From the NCBI GenBank assembly GCA_903919315.1, contig CAIXHP010000058.1, forward strand, positions 1 to 54,411: a stretch of DNA of 54,411 nt, read 5' to 3'. The notes beneath the pieces were generated by a model. That model worked only from the letters and a program-made list of their open reading frames with translations. It did no database searches and was not told where the DNA came from. Below, piece by piece: positions 38,101 through 46,901 of this stretch. Made by a program: the position numbers and the translations under genes. This stretch comes from an uncultured Pseudomonadota bacterium (lineage in GTDB: Bacteria; Pseudomonadota; Alphaproteobacteria; UBA9219). Position 1 is the first letter of the stretch, and the number at the start of each line of letters is the position of its first letter.

Positions 38101-38973
38101 ATGAAGCTGCAGCCGTTGGTTTTGGGGGTTGTTCTTGGTGTGTTGGTTGCGTTTGGCGCGGTTTTTCTGTCCGGAGGAATGAAGCGCGGTGATGTCGCGC
38201 CTCAGAATGTCGTGAAGGAAACGCGGTTGGAACAGGTAAAACGCACCGGTGTGTTGCGCTGCGGTTACACTGTATGGCCTCCTTTCTTGACCAAAGACCC
38301 CAACACGGGGAAAATGGGCGGCGCGGTTTATGAGCTTGTCGAAGAGATGGGCAAGTTGTTGAGTGTCAAGATCGACTGGACTGCTGAAGTGGCTACGGGG
38401 CAGATATTTTCCGATCTGAGCCTGAACCGGTATGACATGGTTTGCTCGATTTTTGCGGCAACGCCGGGACGCGCGCGTGAGGGCGATTTTGTTGGCCCTA
38501 TCTTTTACTCACCTCTTTACATGTATGTGCGAAAGGACGACACGCGTTTTGACGCGGATTTTGATATCGCCAATCGTCCTGAAATGAAGTTTGCGGCGCT
38601 TGACGGCGAAGGCTCCAGTCTTATGGCTAGCGAGATGTTTCCGGCGGCCAGCAAGGTCAGTGTGCCTCAATATTCGACCAGTGCAGACCTTTACATGATG
38701 GTGGCGAACAAAAAGGCGGATGCCGTCCTTCAGGATCCCTTTACGTTTGCGGACTACGCGGCGCAGAATCCGGGCGTCCTTAAGGCTGCGGGCAATAGAT
38801 CGTTCCGGGTCTTCTCTTTGGGCATGCCCATTCCCGGCAATGAACCAGCTTTGAAGGCGGCGCTTAGCACGACATTGGCGTATCTGCATGATGGCGGGTT
38901 TGTCGACAGGCTGCTCAAAAAGTATGACGGCGATTCCAAATTTATCCGTGTGGCCAAACCCTATGCGCCTTGA
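38101..38973 (+). CDS. Family 3 extracellular solute-binding protein, orphan
   Basis: 290 residues. An N-terminal membrane helix (about 6-26) serves as signal or anchor. The SBP fold follows: VLRCGYTVWPPFLTKDPNTG, VKIDWTAEVATGQIFSDLSL and NRYDMVCSIFAATPGRA, with C-terminal FVDRLLKKYDGD. Closest in pattern to the SBP at 4009 and to the SBP half of the CDPS fusion. No transporter genes nearby. GAGGAG lies 7 bases before the ATG at 38101; GTG at 38098 is an alternative. GC is lower than that of hom downstream (52% in one 60-base sample). Confidence 0.86.
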   Translation: MKLQPLVLGVVLGVLVAFGAVFLSGGMKRGDVAPQNVVKETRLEQVKRTGVLRCGYTVWPPFLTKDPNTGKMGGAVYELVEEMGKLLSVKIDWTAEVATGQIFSDLSLNRYDMVCSIFAATPGRAREGDFVGPIFYSPLYMYVRKDDTRFDADFDIANRPEMKFAALDGEGSSLMASEMFPAASKVSVPQYSTSADLYMMVANKKADAVLQDPFTFADYAAQNPGVLKAAGNRSFRVFSLGMPIPGNEPALKAALSTTLAYLHDGGFVDRLLKKYDGDSKFIRVAKPYAP

Positions 38974-38974
38974 C

Positions 38975-40267
38975 ATGACACCACTTCGCATTGCCGTAGC
39001 CGGTCTTGGAACCGTGGGTTCCGCGACACTTCGTTTGTTAAAGCAGAACGCTGAACTTGTCGCGACGCGGACGGGGGGACGACCTGTTGCCGTTGTGGCC
39101 GTCAGCGCGCGCGACAGGAACAAAGCGCGTGATTGCCCGTTAGAGGGACTGGCTTGGGTCGAAGACCCCCGCCAGATGGCTTTGCTGCCTGATGTCGACG
39201 TGGTGGTTGAGCTGATCGGTGGCGCAGACGGCATGGCCAAGGACGTGTGCGAGGCGGCGCTGCGTCACGGCAAGCATGTCGTCACCGCCAACAAGGCGTT
39301 GCTGGCGCGGCATGGCGCGGCTTTGGCGGCTGAGGCGGAAAAACAAGATCGGCGGCTGATGTTCGAAGCCGCAGCAGCTGCGGGCATTCCGATCATCAAG
39401 ACGTTGCGCGAGTCGTTGGCCGGGAACCGGATGCGCGTGGTGCAGGGCATTTTGAACGGCACTTGCAACTATATCCTCACGCGCATGGGCGAGGCGAATC
39501 TGGATTTCGCCGTGGCGTTGCGTGAGGCGCAGGAGCGCGGCTATGCCGAAGCCGATCCCGCCATGGATGTCGATGGCTATGACACCGCGCACAAGTTGGC
39601 GGTCCTTGCCGCTTTGGCGTTCGGCACGAAACCGGATTTTGACTCGGTGACGGTGGAGGGCATTCGCCGCATAACGCCGGTCGATTTGCTTTATGCCGCC
39701 GAATTGAAATTCCGCATCAAGCTCTTGGGCGTTGCTCGCCTTACCGATCATGGGTTGGAGCAGAGGGTGGGGCCGTGCTTGGTGCCTGTTGGTACGCCGT
39801 TGTCCAAGATTGACGACGTGCTGAACGCTGTGTTGGTGCAGGGCGATGCGGTTGGCGATGTTACGTTGTCGGGGCGCGGCGCGGGTGGCGGGCCGACATC
39901 CAGCGCGGTCGTGGCCGATCTGGTCGATTTGGCTCGGGGCTATGCCGGACTGCCCTTTGCCGTGCCGGTGGCCAGCCTCAGCGCGACGCGCACGACCCCC
40001 GCTGACAGGCGCGAAAGCGGGTGGTATATACGCCTCGACGTTAAAGACCAGCCGGGGGTTGTGGCGGACATTACCGCCATCCTGCGCGACGAGGCGATTT
40101 CGATTGAGTCGCTGTTGCAGCGCGGGCGCTCGCCGATGAACGCCGTGCCTGTCATTATCACGACGCACAGAGTCGACGAGGCGGCTATGCGCCGGGCCAT
40201 GGAGAAGATCGGAAAACTGGAGTCCGTGCGGGATGAGCCGTGCTGGCTGCGAATTGAAAACGCTTGA
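38975..40267 (+). CDS. hom: Homoserine dehydrogenase
   Basis: 430 residues. Reduces aspartate semialdehyde to homoserine on the way to threonine and methionine. NAD(P) site VAGLGTVGSATLRLL, HVVTANKALLARHG (catalytic Lys region), GILNGTCNYILTRM and GYAEADPAMDVDGYD are all present. A C-terminal ACT domain (DVKDQPGVVADITAIL) suggests feedback inhibition by threonine. Starts one base after the SBP stop. hom-glpX-recJ is a conserved alphaproteobacterial order. Confidence 0.96.
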   Translation: MTPLRIAVAGLGTVGSATLRLLKQNAELVATRTGGRPVAVVAVSARDRNKARDCPLEGLAWVEDPRQMALLPDVDVVVELIGGADGMAKDVCEAALRHGKHVVTANKALLARHGAALAAEAEKQDRRLMFEAAAAAGIPIIKTLRESLAGNRMRVVQGILNGTCNYILTRMGEANLDFAVALREAQERGYAEADPAMDVDGYDTAHKLAVLAALAFGTKPDFDSVTVEGIRRITPVDLLYAAELKFRIKLLGVARLTDHGLEQRVGPCLVPVGTPLSKIDDVLNAVLVQGDAVGDVTLSGRGAGGGPTSSAVVADLVDLARGYAGLPFAVPVASLSATRTTPADRRESGWYIRLDVKDQPGVVADITAILRDEAISIESLLQRGRSPMNAVPVIITTHRVDEAAMRRAMEKIGKLESVRDEPCWLRIENA

Positions 40268-40282
40268 TCGGGAGTAAAAGCA

Positions 40283-41263
40283 ATGCGTGTCGGTGATGCC
40301 TATATGGATCGCAATCTGGCCTTGGAACTCGCGCGCGTGAGCGAGGCGGCGGCGCTATCGGCGTCGTTGCAGGTCGGGCGCGGCAATGAAAAAGAAGCCG
40401 ATCAAGTGGCGGTAAACGCCATGCGCAAGGCTTTGAACGTTCTCGACATCGACGGCACCGTCGTCATCGGCGAGGGCGAGCGCGACGAAGCGCCCATGCT
40501 TTTTATCGGCGAGAAAGTCGGAACCTGTAAAGGGCCAAAGGTTGACATCGCGCTGGATCCTTTGGAAGGCACAACGATCACCGCGACCGGCGGCCCGAAC
40601 GCTCTGGCCGTCGTGGCGATGGCGGAGGCGGGCGGCTTTCTTCATGCGCCGGACGTGTATATGGAAAAAATCGCCGTGGGCGTGGGCTTGCCGGACAATC
40701 TGATCGACCTCGATGTGCCAGTGGCCGAAAATCTGAAAAATCTCGCCAAGGCAAAGGGCGCGGAGCTGTCCGATTTGCAGGTCTGCATTCTGGAACGTCC
40801 TCGCCACCAAGAGCTGATCGCGCGTGTGCGCGAAACGGGCGCGCGCATCATGCTGATCGGCGACGGCGATGTTTCGGGCGTGATCGCGACATCGCAGCCG
40901 GAAAGCGGCGTGGATATGTATATCGGCACCGGCGGCGCGCCTGAAGGCGTGTTGGCGGCCGCCGCGTTGCAATGCATCGGCGGGCAGATGCAGGGTCGTT
41001 TGGTGTTCCGCAACGACGATGAAAAAGCCCGCGCGGCGCGGGCTGGCATCACCGATCTGGCGCGTAAATACAGCATGGATGATTTGGCCCATGGCGACGT
41101 GATGTTCGCGGCCACCGGCGTGACCAACGGCGCGATGCTGAAGGGCGTGCGGCGGTTTGCGGGCGGAGCCATGACCCACACCGTCGTCATGAGGGCCAAG
41201 ACCGGCACTGTGCGCTACATCGAAGCGCACCACAATTTCCGCCGGAAGCCGCTTGTCTTCTGA
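40283..41263 (+). CDS. glpX: Class II fructose-1,6-bisphosphatase
   Basis: 326 residues. Converts fructose-1,6-bisphosphate to fructose-6-phosphate in gluconeogenesis. Metal-site motifs: VVIGEGERDEAPM, DIALDPLEGTTITATGG and GDGDVSGVIAT; C-terminal TGTVRYIEAHHNF fits GlpX. GGGAG lies about 8 bases before the ATG. Follows hom by 15 bases. Confidence 0.96.
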   Translation: MRVGDAYMDRNLALELARVSEAAALSASLQVGRGNEKEADQVAVNAMRKALNVLDIDGTVVIGEGERDEAPMLFIGEKVGTCKGPKVDIALDPLEGTTITATGGPNALAVVAMAEAGGFLHAPDVYMEKIAVGVGLPDNLIDLDVPVAENLKNLAKAKGAELSDLQVCILERPRHQELIARVRETGARIMLIGDGDVSGVIATSQPESGVDMYIGTGGAPEGVLAAAALQCIGGQMQGRLVFRNDDEKARAARAGITDLARKYSMDDLAHGDVMFAATGVTNGAMLKGVRRFAGGAMTHTVVMRAKTGTVRYIEAHHNFRRKPLVF

Positions 41264-41306
41264 GTGTTCGTCCGGAAACTTAGAAAGCAATAACAACCGT
41301 AAAAAA

Positions 41307-41421
41307 GGTCATCCCCGCGAAGGCGGGGATCCATCACCGGGTGATAGGATTGAGCGCAATTTTTACAGACCGACGCTTTTCGTTCAACAGGAGATGGATC
41401 CCCGCCTTCGCGGGGATGACC
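41307..41421. repeat. Two-hairpin dispersed repeat, locus C
   Basis: GGTCATCCCCGC-GAAG-GCGGGGATCC at the left and GGATCCCCGC-CTTC-GCGGGGATGACC at the right, in exact inverted orientation; outer bases GGTCAT...ATGACC also pair. The cleanest copy of the family. It lies between glpX and recJ and may shape their mRNA junction. Confidence 0.82.
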
Positions 41422-41477
41422 ATTCCCTTTATTAATCGTTGTGAACAAACGACAAGTCTCTGGACAGACACGAAGTG

Positions 41478-43244
41478 ATGACCGCCCCGTTCCTTGGCGT
41501 TGAGCGATCTTTTACCGGCAAACGCTGGGTGACGCGGGCTTGTGACGAGCGCATGGCAGAGGCTTTGGCGCAGCGTTACACGCTGCCCGACCTGATGGCG
41601 CGGAGTCTCAGCGCCCGGGGGCTTGATTTGGAAACCACGCCTTCGTTCCTTGATCCGCGTTTGCGTAATTTGATGCCCGACCCCAGCCGGTTCAAGGATA
41701 TGGATTGCGCGGCGGCGCGGATGGCCGAAGCCGTCCAGCGGGGCGAGAGCGTCGCGGTGTTCGGCGATTATGACGTGGACGGCGGCACGTCGTCGGCGCT
41801 GCTGCTGCGCTTTGGCCGCGCCGTCGGGATTGAACTGCGGCTTTACATCCCCGACCGGATCACGGAGGGCTATGGCCCCAACGCGGCGGCCATGCGGACG
41901 CTGGCGGCGGAGGGTGTCCGGCTTGTGGTCTGCGTCGATTGCGGCACCACGGCGCACGAGCCTTTGGCGGCGGCGCGTGACGCGGGGCTTGAGGTCATCA
42001 TTCTCGACCATCACACGGCGGAGCCGGTCTTGCCGTTCGCCTATGCGGTCGTGAATCCCAATCGGTTGGATGAAGATATGGGCGCGGCCTATGGTTCATT
42101 GGCCGCCGTGGGCGTGACGTATCTGTTCGTCGTGGCGGTCAACCGCTCGTTGCGGGCGGCGGGGTGGTACGGCGCGGCGCGGGCTGAGCCGGATTTGCGC
42201 GAATGGCTCGATCTGGTGGCGCTCGGCACCGTGTGCGATGTGGTGAAATTGACGGGGCTGAACCGCGCCTTTGTCACGCAAGGGCTCAAGATCATGGAGC
42301 AGCGCCACAACGTCGGGATCGCGGCGTTGGCGCGTGCGGCGGGCGTGAAAGCCGCCATGGACACTTATGCGGCGGGCTTCCTGTTGGGGCCGCGCGTGAA
42401 CGCGGGCGGTCGCATCGGCCAAGCCGATCTTGGCGCGAAGTTGTTGTCCACGGACGACGCAGATTATGCAGTGGGTCTGGCGGAAAGGCTGAACGGCTAC
42501 AACACCGAGCGCCGCGCGATTGAAGCGCAGGTCTTGGCTGAGGCCGAGGCTTTAGTTTTTGAAGGCGATGCGCCGCTTGTGTTTGCCGCCAGCGAGAACT
42601 GGCATCCGGGCGTGATCGGGATCGTCGCGTCGCGGCTCAAGGAGAAATACCACCGTCCGGCCATCGTCGTGGCGTTGGACGGCGACGTGGGCAAGGGGTC
42701 GGGGCGTTCGATCGGGAATGTCGATCTGGGCGCGGCGGTCATCGCGGCGCGGCAGGCGGGGTTGCTCATCAACGGCGGCGGTCACAAGATGGCGGCGGGC
42801 TTGACGGTAGCCCGCGACGGCGTGGAAGCGTTGCGCGTTTTCCTGAACGAGCGCATCGGCAAGCAGCTGGAGGCCGAGCCTTTGCAACCGACGCTCACGC
42901 TGGACGGCTTGATTTCCGGAGCGGGTGCGCAGGTGGATTTTGTCGATAAACTGGCCGCGCTGGGTCCGTTCGGCACCGGCAATCCTGAGCCGCGTTTCGC
43001 GCTGGCGGATTGCCGCGTCGTCCGCGCCGATGTGGTCGGCGAAAAGCATGTCAGCGTGATTTTGATGAACGGCGCGGCGCGTTTGCGCGGCATCGCCTTT
43101 CGCGCGATGGACAGCGATCTCGGCCCGGCTTTGCTCAGTCTAGGTTCACGGCCTTGCCACGTCGCGGGCTTCCTTCGCTGTGACGAATGGAATGGAACGC
43201 GACGGGTTCAGCTTCTTGTGAGCGACGCGAGTTCCGGCGGGTAG
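41478..43244 (+). CDS. recJ: Single-stranded-DNA-specific exonuclease RecJ
   Basis: 588 residues. 5'-3' exonuclease for recombination and mismatch repair. DHH-family motifs: VAVFGDYDVDGGTSSALLL (motif I), VVCVDCGTT, EVIILDHHTAE (DHH) and, in the DHHA1 domain, INGGGHKMAAG. The C-terminal OB domain includes LGPFGTGNPEPRF. GTG at 41475 directly precedes the ATG used. Confidence 0.96.
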   Translation: MTAPFLGVERSFTGKRWVTRACDERMAEALAQRYTLPDLMARSLSARGLDLETTPSFLDPRLRNLMPDPSRFKDMDCAAARMAEAVQRGESVAVFGDYDVDGGTSSALLLRFGRAVGIELRLYIPDRITEGYGPNAAAMRTLAAEGVRLVVCVDCGTTAHEPLAAARDAGLEVIILDHHTAEPVLPFAYAVVNPNRLDEDMGAAYGSLAAVGVTYLFVVAVNRSLRAAGWYGAARAEPDLREWLDLVALGTVCDVVKLTGLNRAFVTQGLKIMEQRHNVGIAALARAAGVKAAMDTYAAGFLLGPRVNAGGRIGQADLGAKLLSTDDADYAVGLAERLNGYNTERRAIEAQVLAEAEALVFEGDAPLVFAASENWHPGVIGIVASRLKEKYHRPAIVVALDGDVGKGSGRSIGNVDLGAAVIAARQAGLLINGGGHKMAAGLTVARDGVEALRVFLNERIGKQLEAEPLQPTLTLDGLISGAGAQVDFVDKLAALGPFGTGNPEPRFALADCRVVRADVVGEKHVSVILMNGAARLRGIAFRAMDSDLGPALLSLGSRPCHVAGFLRCDEWNGTRRVQLLVSDASSGG

Positions 43245-43255
43245 ATGGGCTATGT

Positions 43256-43290
43256 AAAAAAGGGGCCGCGTTTGGGCGCGGCCCCTGATT
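43256..43290. terminator. Bidirectional terminator between recJ and glnA
   Basis: AGGGGCCGCG (43261-43270) pairs perfectly with CGCGGCCCCT (43277-43286) around TTTGGG. Five A precede it and a T-run follows, so it can serve both converging genes. Confidence 0.9.
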
Positions 43291-43310
43291 TTTACCAATT
43301 ATGAGGCTGT

Positions 43311-44720
43311 TTAGTACGAGTAATACAGGTCAAACTCGACCGGATGCGGGGCGGTGCGGAAGCGATCCCACTCCTCGCGTTTCAGGTCGAGGTAGGACGC
43401 GATCATGTCGGCGGTGAAGACATCGCCCTTGAGCAGGAAGTCGTGATCCTTTTCCAGCGCGAGGATGGCTTGCTCCAGCGAGCCGCACACGGTCGGAACC
43501 TTGGCCAGTTCCTTGGGCGGCAGTTCGTAGAGGTTCTTGTCCATCGCTTCGCCGGGGTGGATCTTGTTCCGCACGCCGTCCAGACCCGCCATCATCATCG
43601 CCGCATAGGCGAGATAGGGGTTGGCGCAGGGGTCGGGGAAGCGGACTTCGACGCGCTTGCCCTTCGGGCTGTTCACGAACGGAATGCGGCACGACGCCGA
43701 GCGGTTGCGCGACGAATAGGCCAGCAGAACGGGAGCTTCAAAGCCCGGCACCAAGCGCTTGTAGCTGTTGGTGGTCGGGTTCGTGATCGCGTTCAGCGCC
43801 TTGGCGTGCTTGATGATGCCGCCGATGTAATAAAGCGCGAAGTCCGACAGGTCAGCGTAGCCCTTGCCCGCGAACAGCGGTTTGCCGCTCTTCCAGATCG
43901 ACTGGTGGACGTGCATCCCCGAACCGTTGTCGCCGTACACCGGCTTGGGCATAAAGGTCGCCGTCTTGCCGTAAGTCGCCGCGACGTTGTGCACGACATA
44001 CTTATAGACCTGCATGTTGTCGCCGCAGCGCGACAGGGTCGAGAATTTGATGCCCAGTTCATGCTGCGAGGCGGCGACTTCGTGATGGTGCTTTTCGACT
44101 TCGACGCCCATCTGCTTGATGAGCGACACCATCTCGGTGCGCAGGTCCTGCGCCGAGTCGGTCGGGTTGACGGGGAAATAGCCGCCCTTTACGCGCGGAC
44201 GGTGGCCGAGGTTGCCTTCGGGATAGTCGCGGCCGCTGTTGTGCGGGCCTTCGGTGGAGTCGAGCTTGACAAAGGTGTTGTGCGGATCGGTGCTGAAACG
44301 CACATCGTCAAAGACAAAGAATTCGGCTTCGGGGCCGAAATAGGCCGTGTCGCCCAGACCGGATTCGATCAGATGCGCTTCGGCCTTTTTGGCGATGGAG
44401 CGCGGGCAGCGTTCATAGGGCTTGCCGGTGACGGGGTCGTGGACATCGCAGAAAACGGCGAGCGTCGGTTCGGCGTAGAAGGGATCAATCACCGCCGTGC
44501 TGGCATCGGGGATCAACGTCATGTCGGATTCGTTGATCGCCTTCCATCCCGCGATGGACGAGCCGTCGAACATGATGCCGTCCTTGAACGCGGCTTCGTC
44601 CATGGTGCTGATGTGTTGCGTCAGATGCTGGAGCTTGCCGCGCGGGTCGGTGAATCGGAGGTCGATATAGTTAATGTCGTGCTTTTTAATCAGGTCAAAG
44701 ACGGACTTTAGATTGGACAT
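43311..44720 (-). CDS. glnA: Glutamine synthetase type I
   Basis: 469 residues. ATP-dependent synthesis of glutamine from glutamate and ammonia; dodecameric cytosolic enzyme. Motifs: [43 protein letters not shown] and [12 protein letters not shown]; the adenylylation Tyr lies in [10 protein letters not shown], so GlnE control is expected. AAGGA lies 7 bases before the ATG. glnB, often adjacent, is absent. Confidence 0.97.
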   Translation of the reverse strand: MSNLKSVFDLIKKHDINYIDLRFTDPRGKLQHLTQHISTMDEAAFKDGIMFDGSSIAGWKAINESDMTLIPDASTAVIDPFYAEPTLAVFCDVHDPVTGKPYERCPRSIAKKAEAHLIESGLGDTAYFGPEAEFFVFDDVRFSTDPHNTFVKLDSTEGPHNSGRDYPEGNLGHRPRVKGGYFPVNPTDSAQDLRTEMVSLIKQMGVEVEKHHHEVAASQHELGIKFSTLSRCGDNMQVYKYVVHNVAATYGKTATFMPKPVYGDNGSGMHVHQSIWKSGKPLFAGKGYADLSDFALYYIGGIIKHAKALNAITNPTTNSYKRLVPGFEAPVLLAYSSRNRSASCRIPFVNSPKGKRVEVRFPDPCANPYLAYAAMMMAGLDGVRNKIHPGEAMDKNLYELPPKELAKVPTVCGSLEQAILALEKDHDFLLKGDVFTADMIASYLDLKREEWDRFRTAPHPVEFDLYYSY

Positions 44721-45077
44721 GGTTCGATCCTTGGCTCGGGGTTGAACGGCTATGAAAATAGACTCAAGGCAACGCTTCTAAAGGGACTCTATGCCATACA
44801 CTCTAAGCACTTGACAATTTTGACGGTTTTGCGCTATCGCGTTAGTAGTGGTTTTGTCACTGAAGCGTATTCCCGTATTATTGGTATTTGAGAATTTTCG
44901 CTCGTCGCATGGGCCGTTCTGTTTGTTTCTTGTTGGTGTGCGTTCCGTCGGCCTTTTAATTTGTCCCCAGTTTCGTGATTTTTCAAGAAGACGAAAGCTT
45001 TTGGCGAACTTGTCTTTTCTTGCAATAAGTTGTAAAAAACGGCAGTTTTTCCCAGTGGTTTTGAGAGGGTTATCATT
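44721..45077. other. Long divergent intergenic region
   Basis: 357 bases between divergent glnA and the unknown gene at 45078. No convincing gene. TTGACA (44811-44816), 17 bases and CTATCG form a plus-strand promoter candidate, which would leave a leader of about 240 bases; the same TTGACAA block read on the minus strand (TTGTCA, then 17 bases, GCATAG) could serve glnA. A short AT-rich open frame at 44848-45099 has no start signal or family features. Confidence 0.5.
44811..44839 (+). promoter_or_regulatory. Candidate promoter for the gene at 45078
   Basis: TTGACA-N17-CTATCG, a good match to alphaproteobacterial housekeeping promoters. The distance to the next start (about 240 bases) is unusual and could mean a long leader or a small RNA. 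Confidence 0.5.
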
Positions 45078-45641
45078 ATGTCGTCAAATCTTGGACTGAA
45101 TTATCTCGTCGAAGAATCAGCGAAGCGAAATAAATTTGTGCAAAAAATGGGAGAGAAGGCCGCGAGCTTGGGATTAAATCTCGTGGGCTGGTCGGTTCAG
45201 GACGGCGGTGTGTTCGAAGTCATTGGGTGCTGCTCTGGAAGACGGACGTATATGCAACCCGACAACAAAGTGCTTCGGTTGACGTTCGGCGGAACGGGGC
45301 TTGATTCCCCGTCATGTGATATCGAAATCGGGATCGGGCGAGATTTTAAGACTCGGACGAGCGATCCTGTGGATTGCATCGTGATACAGGTTGTGCCGGG
45401 GGTAAAAGATGGGGCGGAGCGGGATGCCGGATTGGTCCGACTGTACGCGACGGCTCCGGGGGCGCATCTCATCATAGATCCTAGGCAATTTGCCCGAATC
45501 GCTGCGGTTCTTAAGGAGAGAGTTGTGCCGATTGTCCTTGGCGAGCCGGAACCGAAACCGAATAGCGATGCAGCCCGTCGGCGCAGCGCACGACGTGCAA
45601 GCAAGACTCGTCCGCCGAATCCCAACGGCGCAGGGGCGTAA
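45078..45641 (+). CDS. Hypothetical protein
   Basis: 187 residues, not recognised. No signal peptide or membrane segment, so probably cytosolic. The N-terminal half is mixed alpha/beta with paired Cys (VIGCCSGRR) and a glycine-rich strand (LTFGGTGLDSPSCDIEIGIG); the C-terminal 40 residues are basic and Pro/Arg-rich (DAARRRSARRASKTRPP), perhaps nucleic-acid binding. GAGAGGG lies upstream at a usable distance. Followed by tRNA-His. Confidence 0.65.
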   Translation: MSSNLGLNYLVEESAKRNKFVQKMGEKAASLGLNLVGWSVQDGGVFEVIGCCSGRRTYMQPDNKVLRLTFGGTGLDSPSCDIEIGIGRDFKTRTSDPVDCIVIQVVPGVKDGAERDAGLVRLYATAPGAHLIIDPRQFARIAAVLKERVVPIVLGEPEPKPNSDAARRRSARRASKTRPPNPNGAGA

Positions 45642-45713
45642 GTTTCCCTCTTTCCGCAATGTCCCGCGTTTTGCGGTCGTGCTGTCCTTGGGCGTGGGAC
45701 TTGCGGACGCGGG

Positions 45714-45742
45714 TTGCCAAGGGGGGTGTCTTATTCTATAAG
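45714..45742 (+). promoter_or_regulatory. tRNA-His promoter
   Basis: TTGCCA (45714-45719), 17 bases, TATAAG (45737-45742), then 16 bases to the tRNA. Strong match in sequence and spacing. Confidence 0.7.
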
Positions 45743-45758
45743 GCGCTTCTGCACATGT

Positions 45759-45835
45759 GGCGGCCGTAGCTCAGTTGGTAGAGCCCTCGGTTGTGGTCCG
45801 AGTTGTCGTGGGTTCGAGTCCCATCGGTCGCCCCA
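45759..45835 (+). tRNA. tRNA-His (anticodon GTG)
   Basis: Acceptor GGCGGCCG pairs with CGGTCGCC, including the extra G(-1) paired with C73 that marks tRNA-His. The anticodon loop TTGTGGT carries GTG, the T-arm reads GGTTCGAGTCC and CCA is encoded. Confidence 0.96.
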
Positions 45836-45853
45836 TTTTGCTTTATGAAAAAT

Positions 45854-45888
45854 CGCCGTTTCCGCTTTCGCGGGGCGGCGTTTTTTTT
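45854..45888 (+). terminator. Terminator after tRNA-His
   Basis: Outer stem CGCCG / CGGCG with an inner CCGC / GCGG hairpin, followed by eight T. Confidence 0.8.
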
Positions 45889-45909
45889 CGCCGCTTCCTT
45901 TCACCAAGA

Positions 45910-46605
45910 CTAGACCCGGCGCAGGACTAAAACGATGCCGCCGCCGAGGAACGGCACGCCTTCCAGATACCGTTCGAGCGTCTTCAGAATCGGGCCGGGG
46001 TGGGGGATCAAGGGCGGGATGAGAAAGATGGTGCGGCGTTCCTGCAAAGCCCAGCCTGCCGTTTGCGCGGCGCATAGAAATGCGTTCGGCCAGAAATTGC
46101 GTTCGTTGGCGCGTCGCCATTGGTTGAAAAAGGCATAAGGGTTTTGCGCGTTGGGCTCAATGGCGCACCAAAACGCGCCGGGTCGGGTGACGGCGGCCAC
46201 GGCGCGGGCGGCTTGTTCAAGATCGTCGATGTGGTGCAGCACATCGTTTGAGATAACCGCGTCAAAGGCTGGCGCTTCGGCGAGCGCGGCGAGATTTTCG
46301 GCTTGGCCTTCGATGAAACGGACGCGGTCTTGCAGCCCGTGCGCTGCGGCTTTGTCGCGGGCAAAGGTGATATAGGCGGGCAGCGGGTCAACGCCTGTCC
46401 ACCGCAAGCGCGGCAGGTTGGCCGCGATGTCGACGGCCAGACGTCCCGTGCCGGAGCCGAGTTCGAGAATGTGTCCCGCCGGAGCGTTGCGCTCCAGCCA
46501 ATCGCAGAGGAACAGCGTACGGCGGCGGTTGATCCAGCCCTGCCGGTCGCGCAGGTCGTCATAGCCTGCCGGGTCGCGATCCCAATCCGCGTTGCGTGTT
46601 GCCAT
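45910..46605 (-). CDS. Class I SAM-dependent methyltransferase, substrate unknown
   Basis: 231 residues from the ATG at 46605. SAM motif I LELGSGTGRLAVDIA, motif II WTGVDPLPAYI, and DAVISNDVLHHIDDLEQA. The C-terminal part, with LIPPLIPHPGPILKTLERYLEGVP, resembles methyltransferases of sugar or lipid pathways. An in-frame ATG at 46662 would add 19 residues. Convergent with tRNA-His. Confidence 0.83.
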   Translation of the reverse strand: MATRNADWDRDPAGYDDLRDRQGWINRRRTLFLCDWLERNAPAGHILELGSGTGRLAVDIAANLPRLRWTGVDPLPAYITFARDKAAAHGLQDRVRFIEGQAENLAALAEAPAFDAVISNDVLHHIDDLEQAARAVAAVTRPGAFWCAIEPNAQNPYAFFNQWRRANERNFWPNAFLCAAQTAGWALQERRTIFLIPPLIPHPGPILKTLERYLEGVPFLGGGIVLVLRRV

Positions 46606-46663
46606 GGGGGTTTTCAATGGGAGAGCCTGTTCGTTGTGGCGTTCATCGTCATTGAACAGCAAT

Positions 46664-46832
46664 TTTCCTTCTCGCGAAAGCGGAATGACATTAGAGTCTT
46701 GGCCTTGGCGGCGCTTACAGGAGATGGGCCCCCGCCTTCGCGGGGGCGACGCGGTTCTTAGGGTATAGATGCGTGGTGTGGAGCCGTGTGTTTTCCCTCC
46801 GCGTCATGCCCGCGCAGGCGGGCATCCATCAC
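46664..46832. repeat. Dispersed hairpin repeat cluster, locus D
   Basis: Three related hairpins. TTCTCGC-GAAA-GCGGAATGAC at 46672-46689 is degenerate. GGGCCCCCGC-CTTC-GCGGGGGCGACG lies near 46726-46752. GCGTCATGCCCGC-GCAG-GCGGGCATCC lies near 46801-46826. Same family as loci A-C, partly decayed or rearranged. Confidence 0.65.
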
Positions 46833-46901
46833 CATCCGGTGTCGCGAGGTTTGGCGTTGCCGCTTTGCGAGCGGGCGACGCGGTGTTTTGGAGGGGCGTT
46901 G

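Noticed and set aside
43344-44711. 455-codon open frame antisense to glnA
   Set aside because: glnA is unambiguous; the antisense product is low-complexity shadow sequence.
44848-45099. 83-codon open frame before the unknown gene at 45078
   Set aside because: It has no ribosome site or family features, and it overlaps the start of the better candidate.
46773-46901. Longer N-terminus for the flippase-like protein (includes VMPAQAGIHHHP)
   Set aside because: The extra residues are encoded by a dispersed hairpin repeat; a better ribosome site precedes the ATG at 46902.
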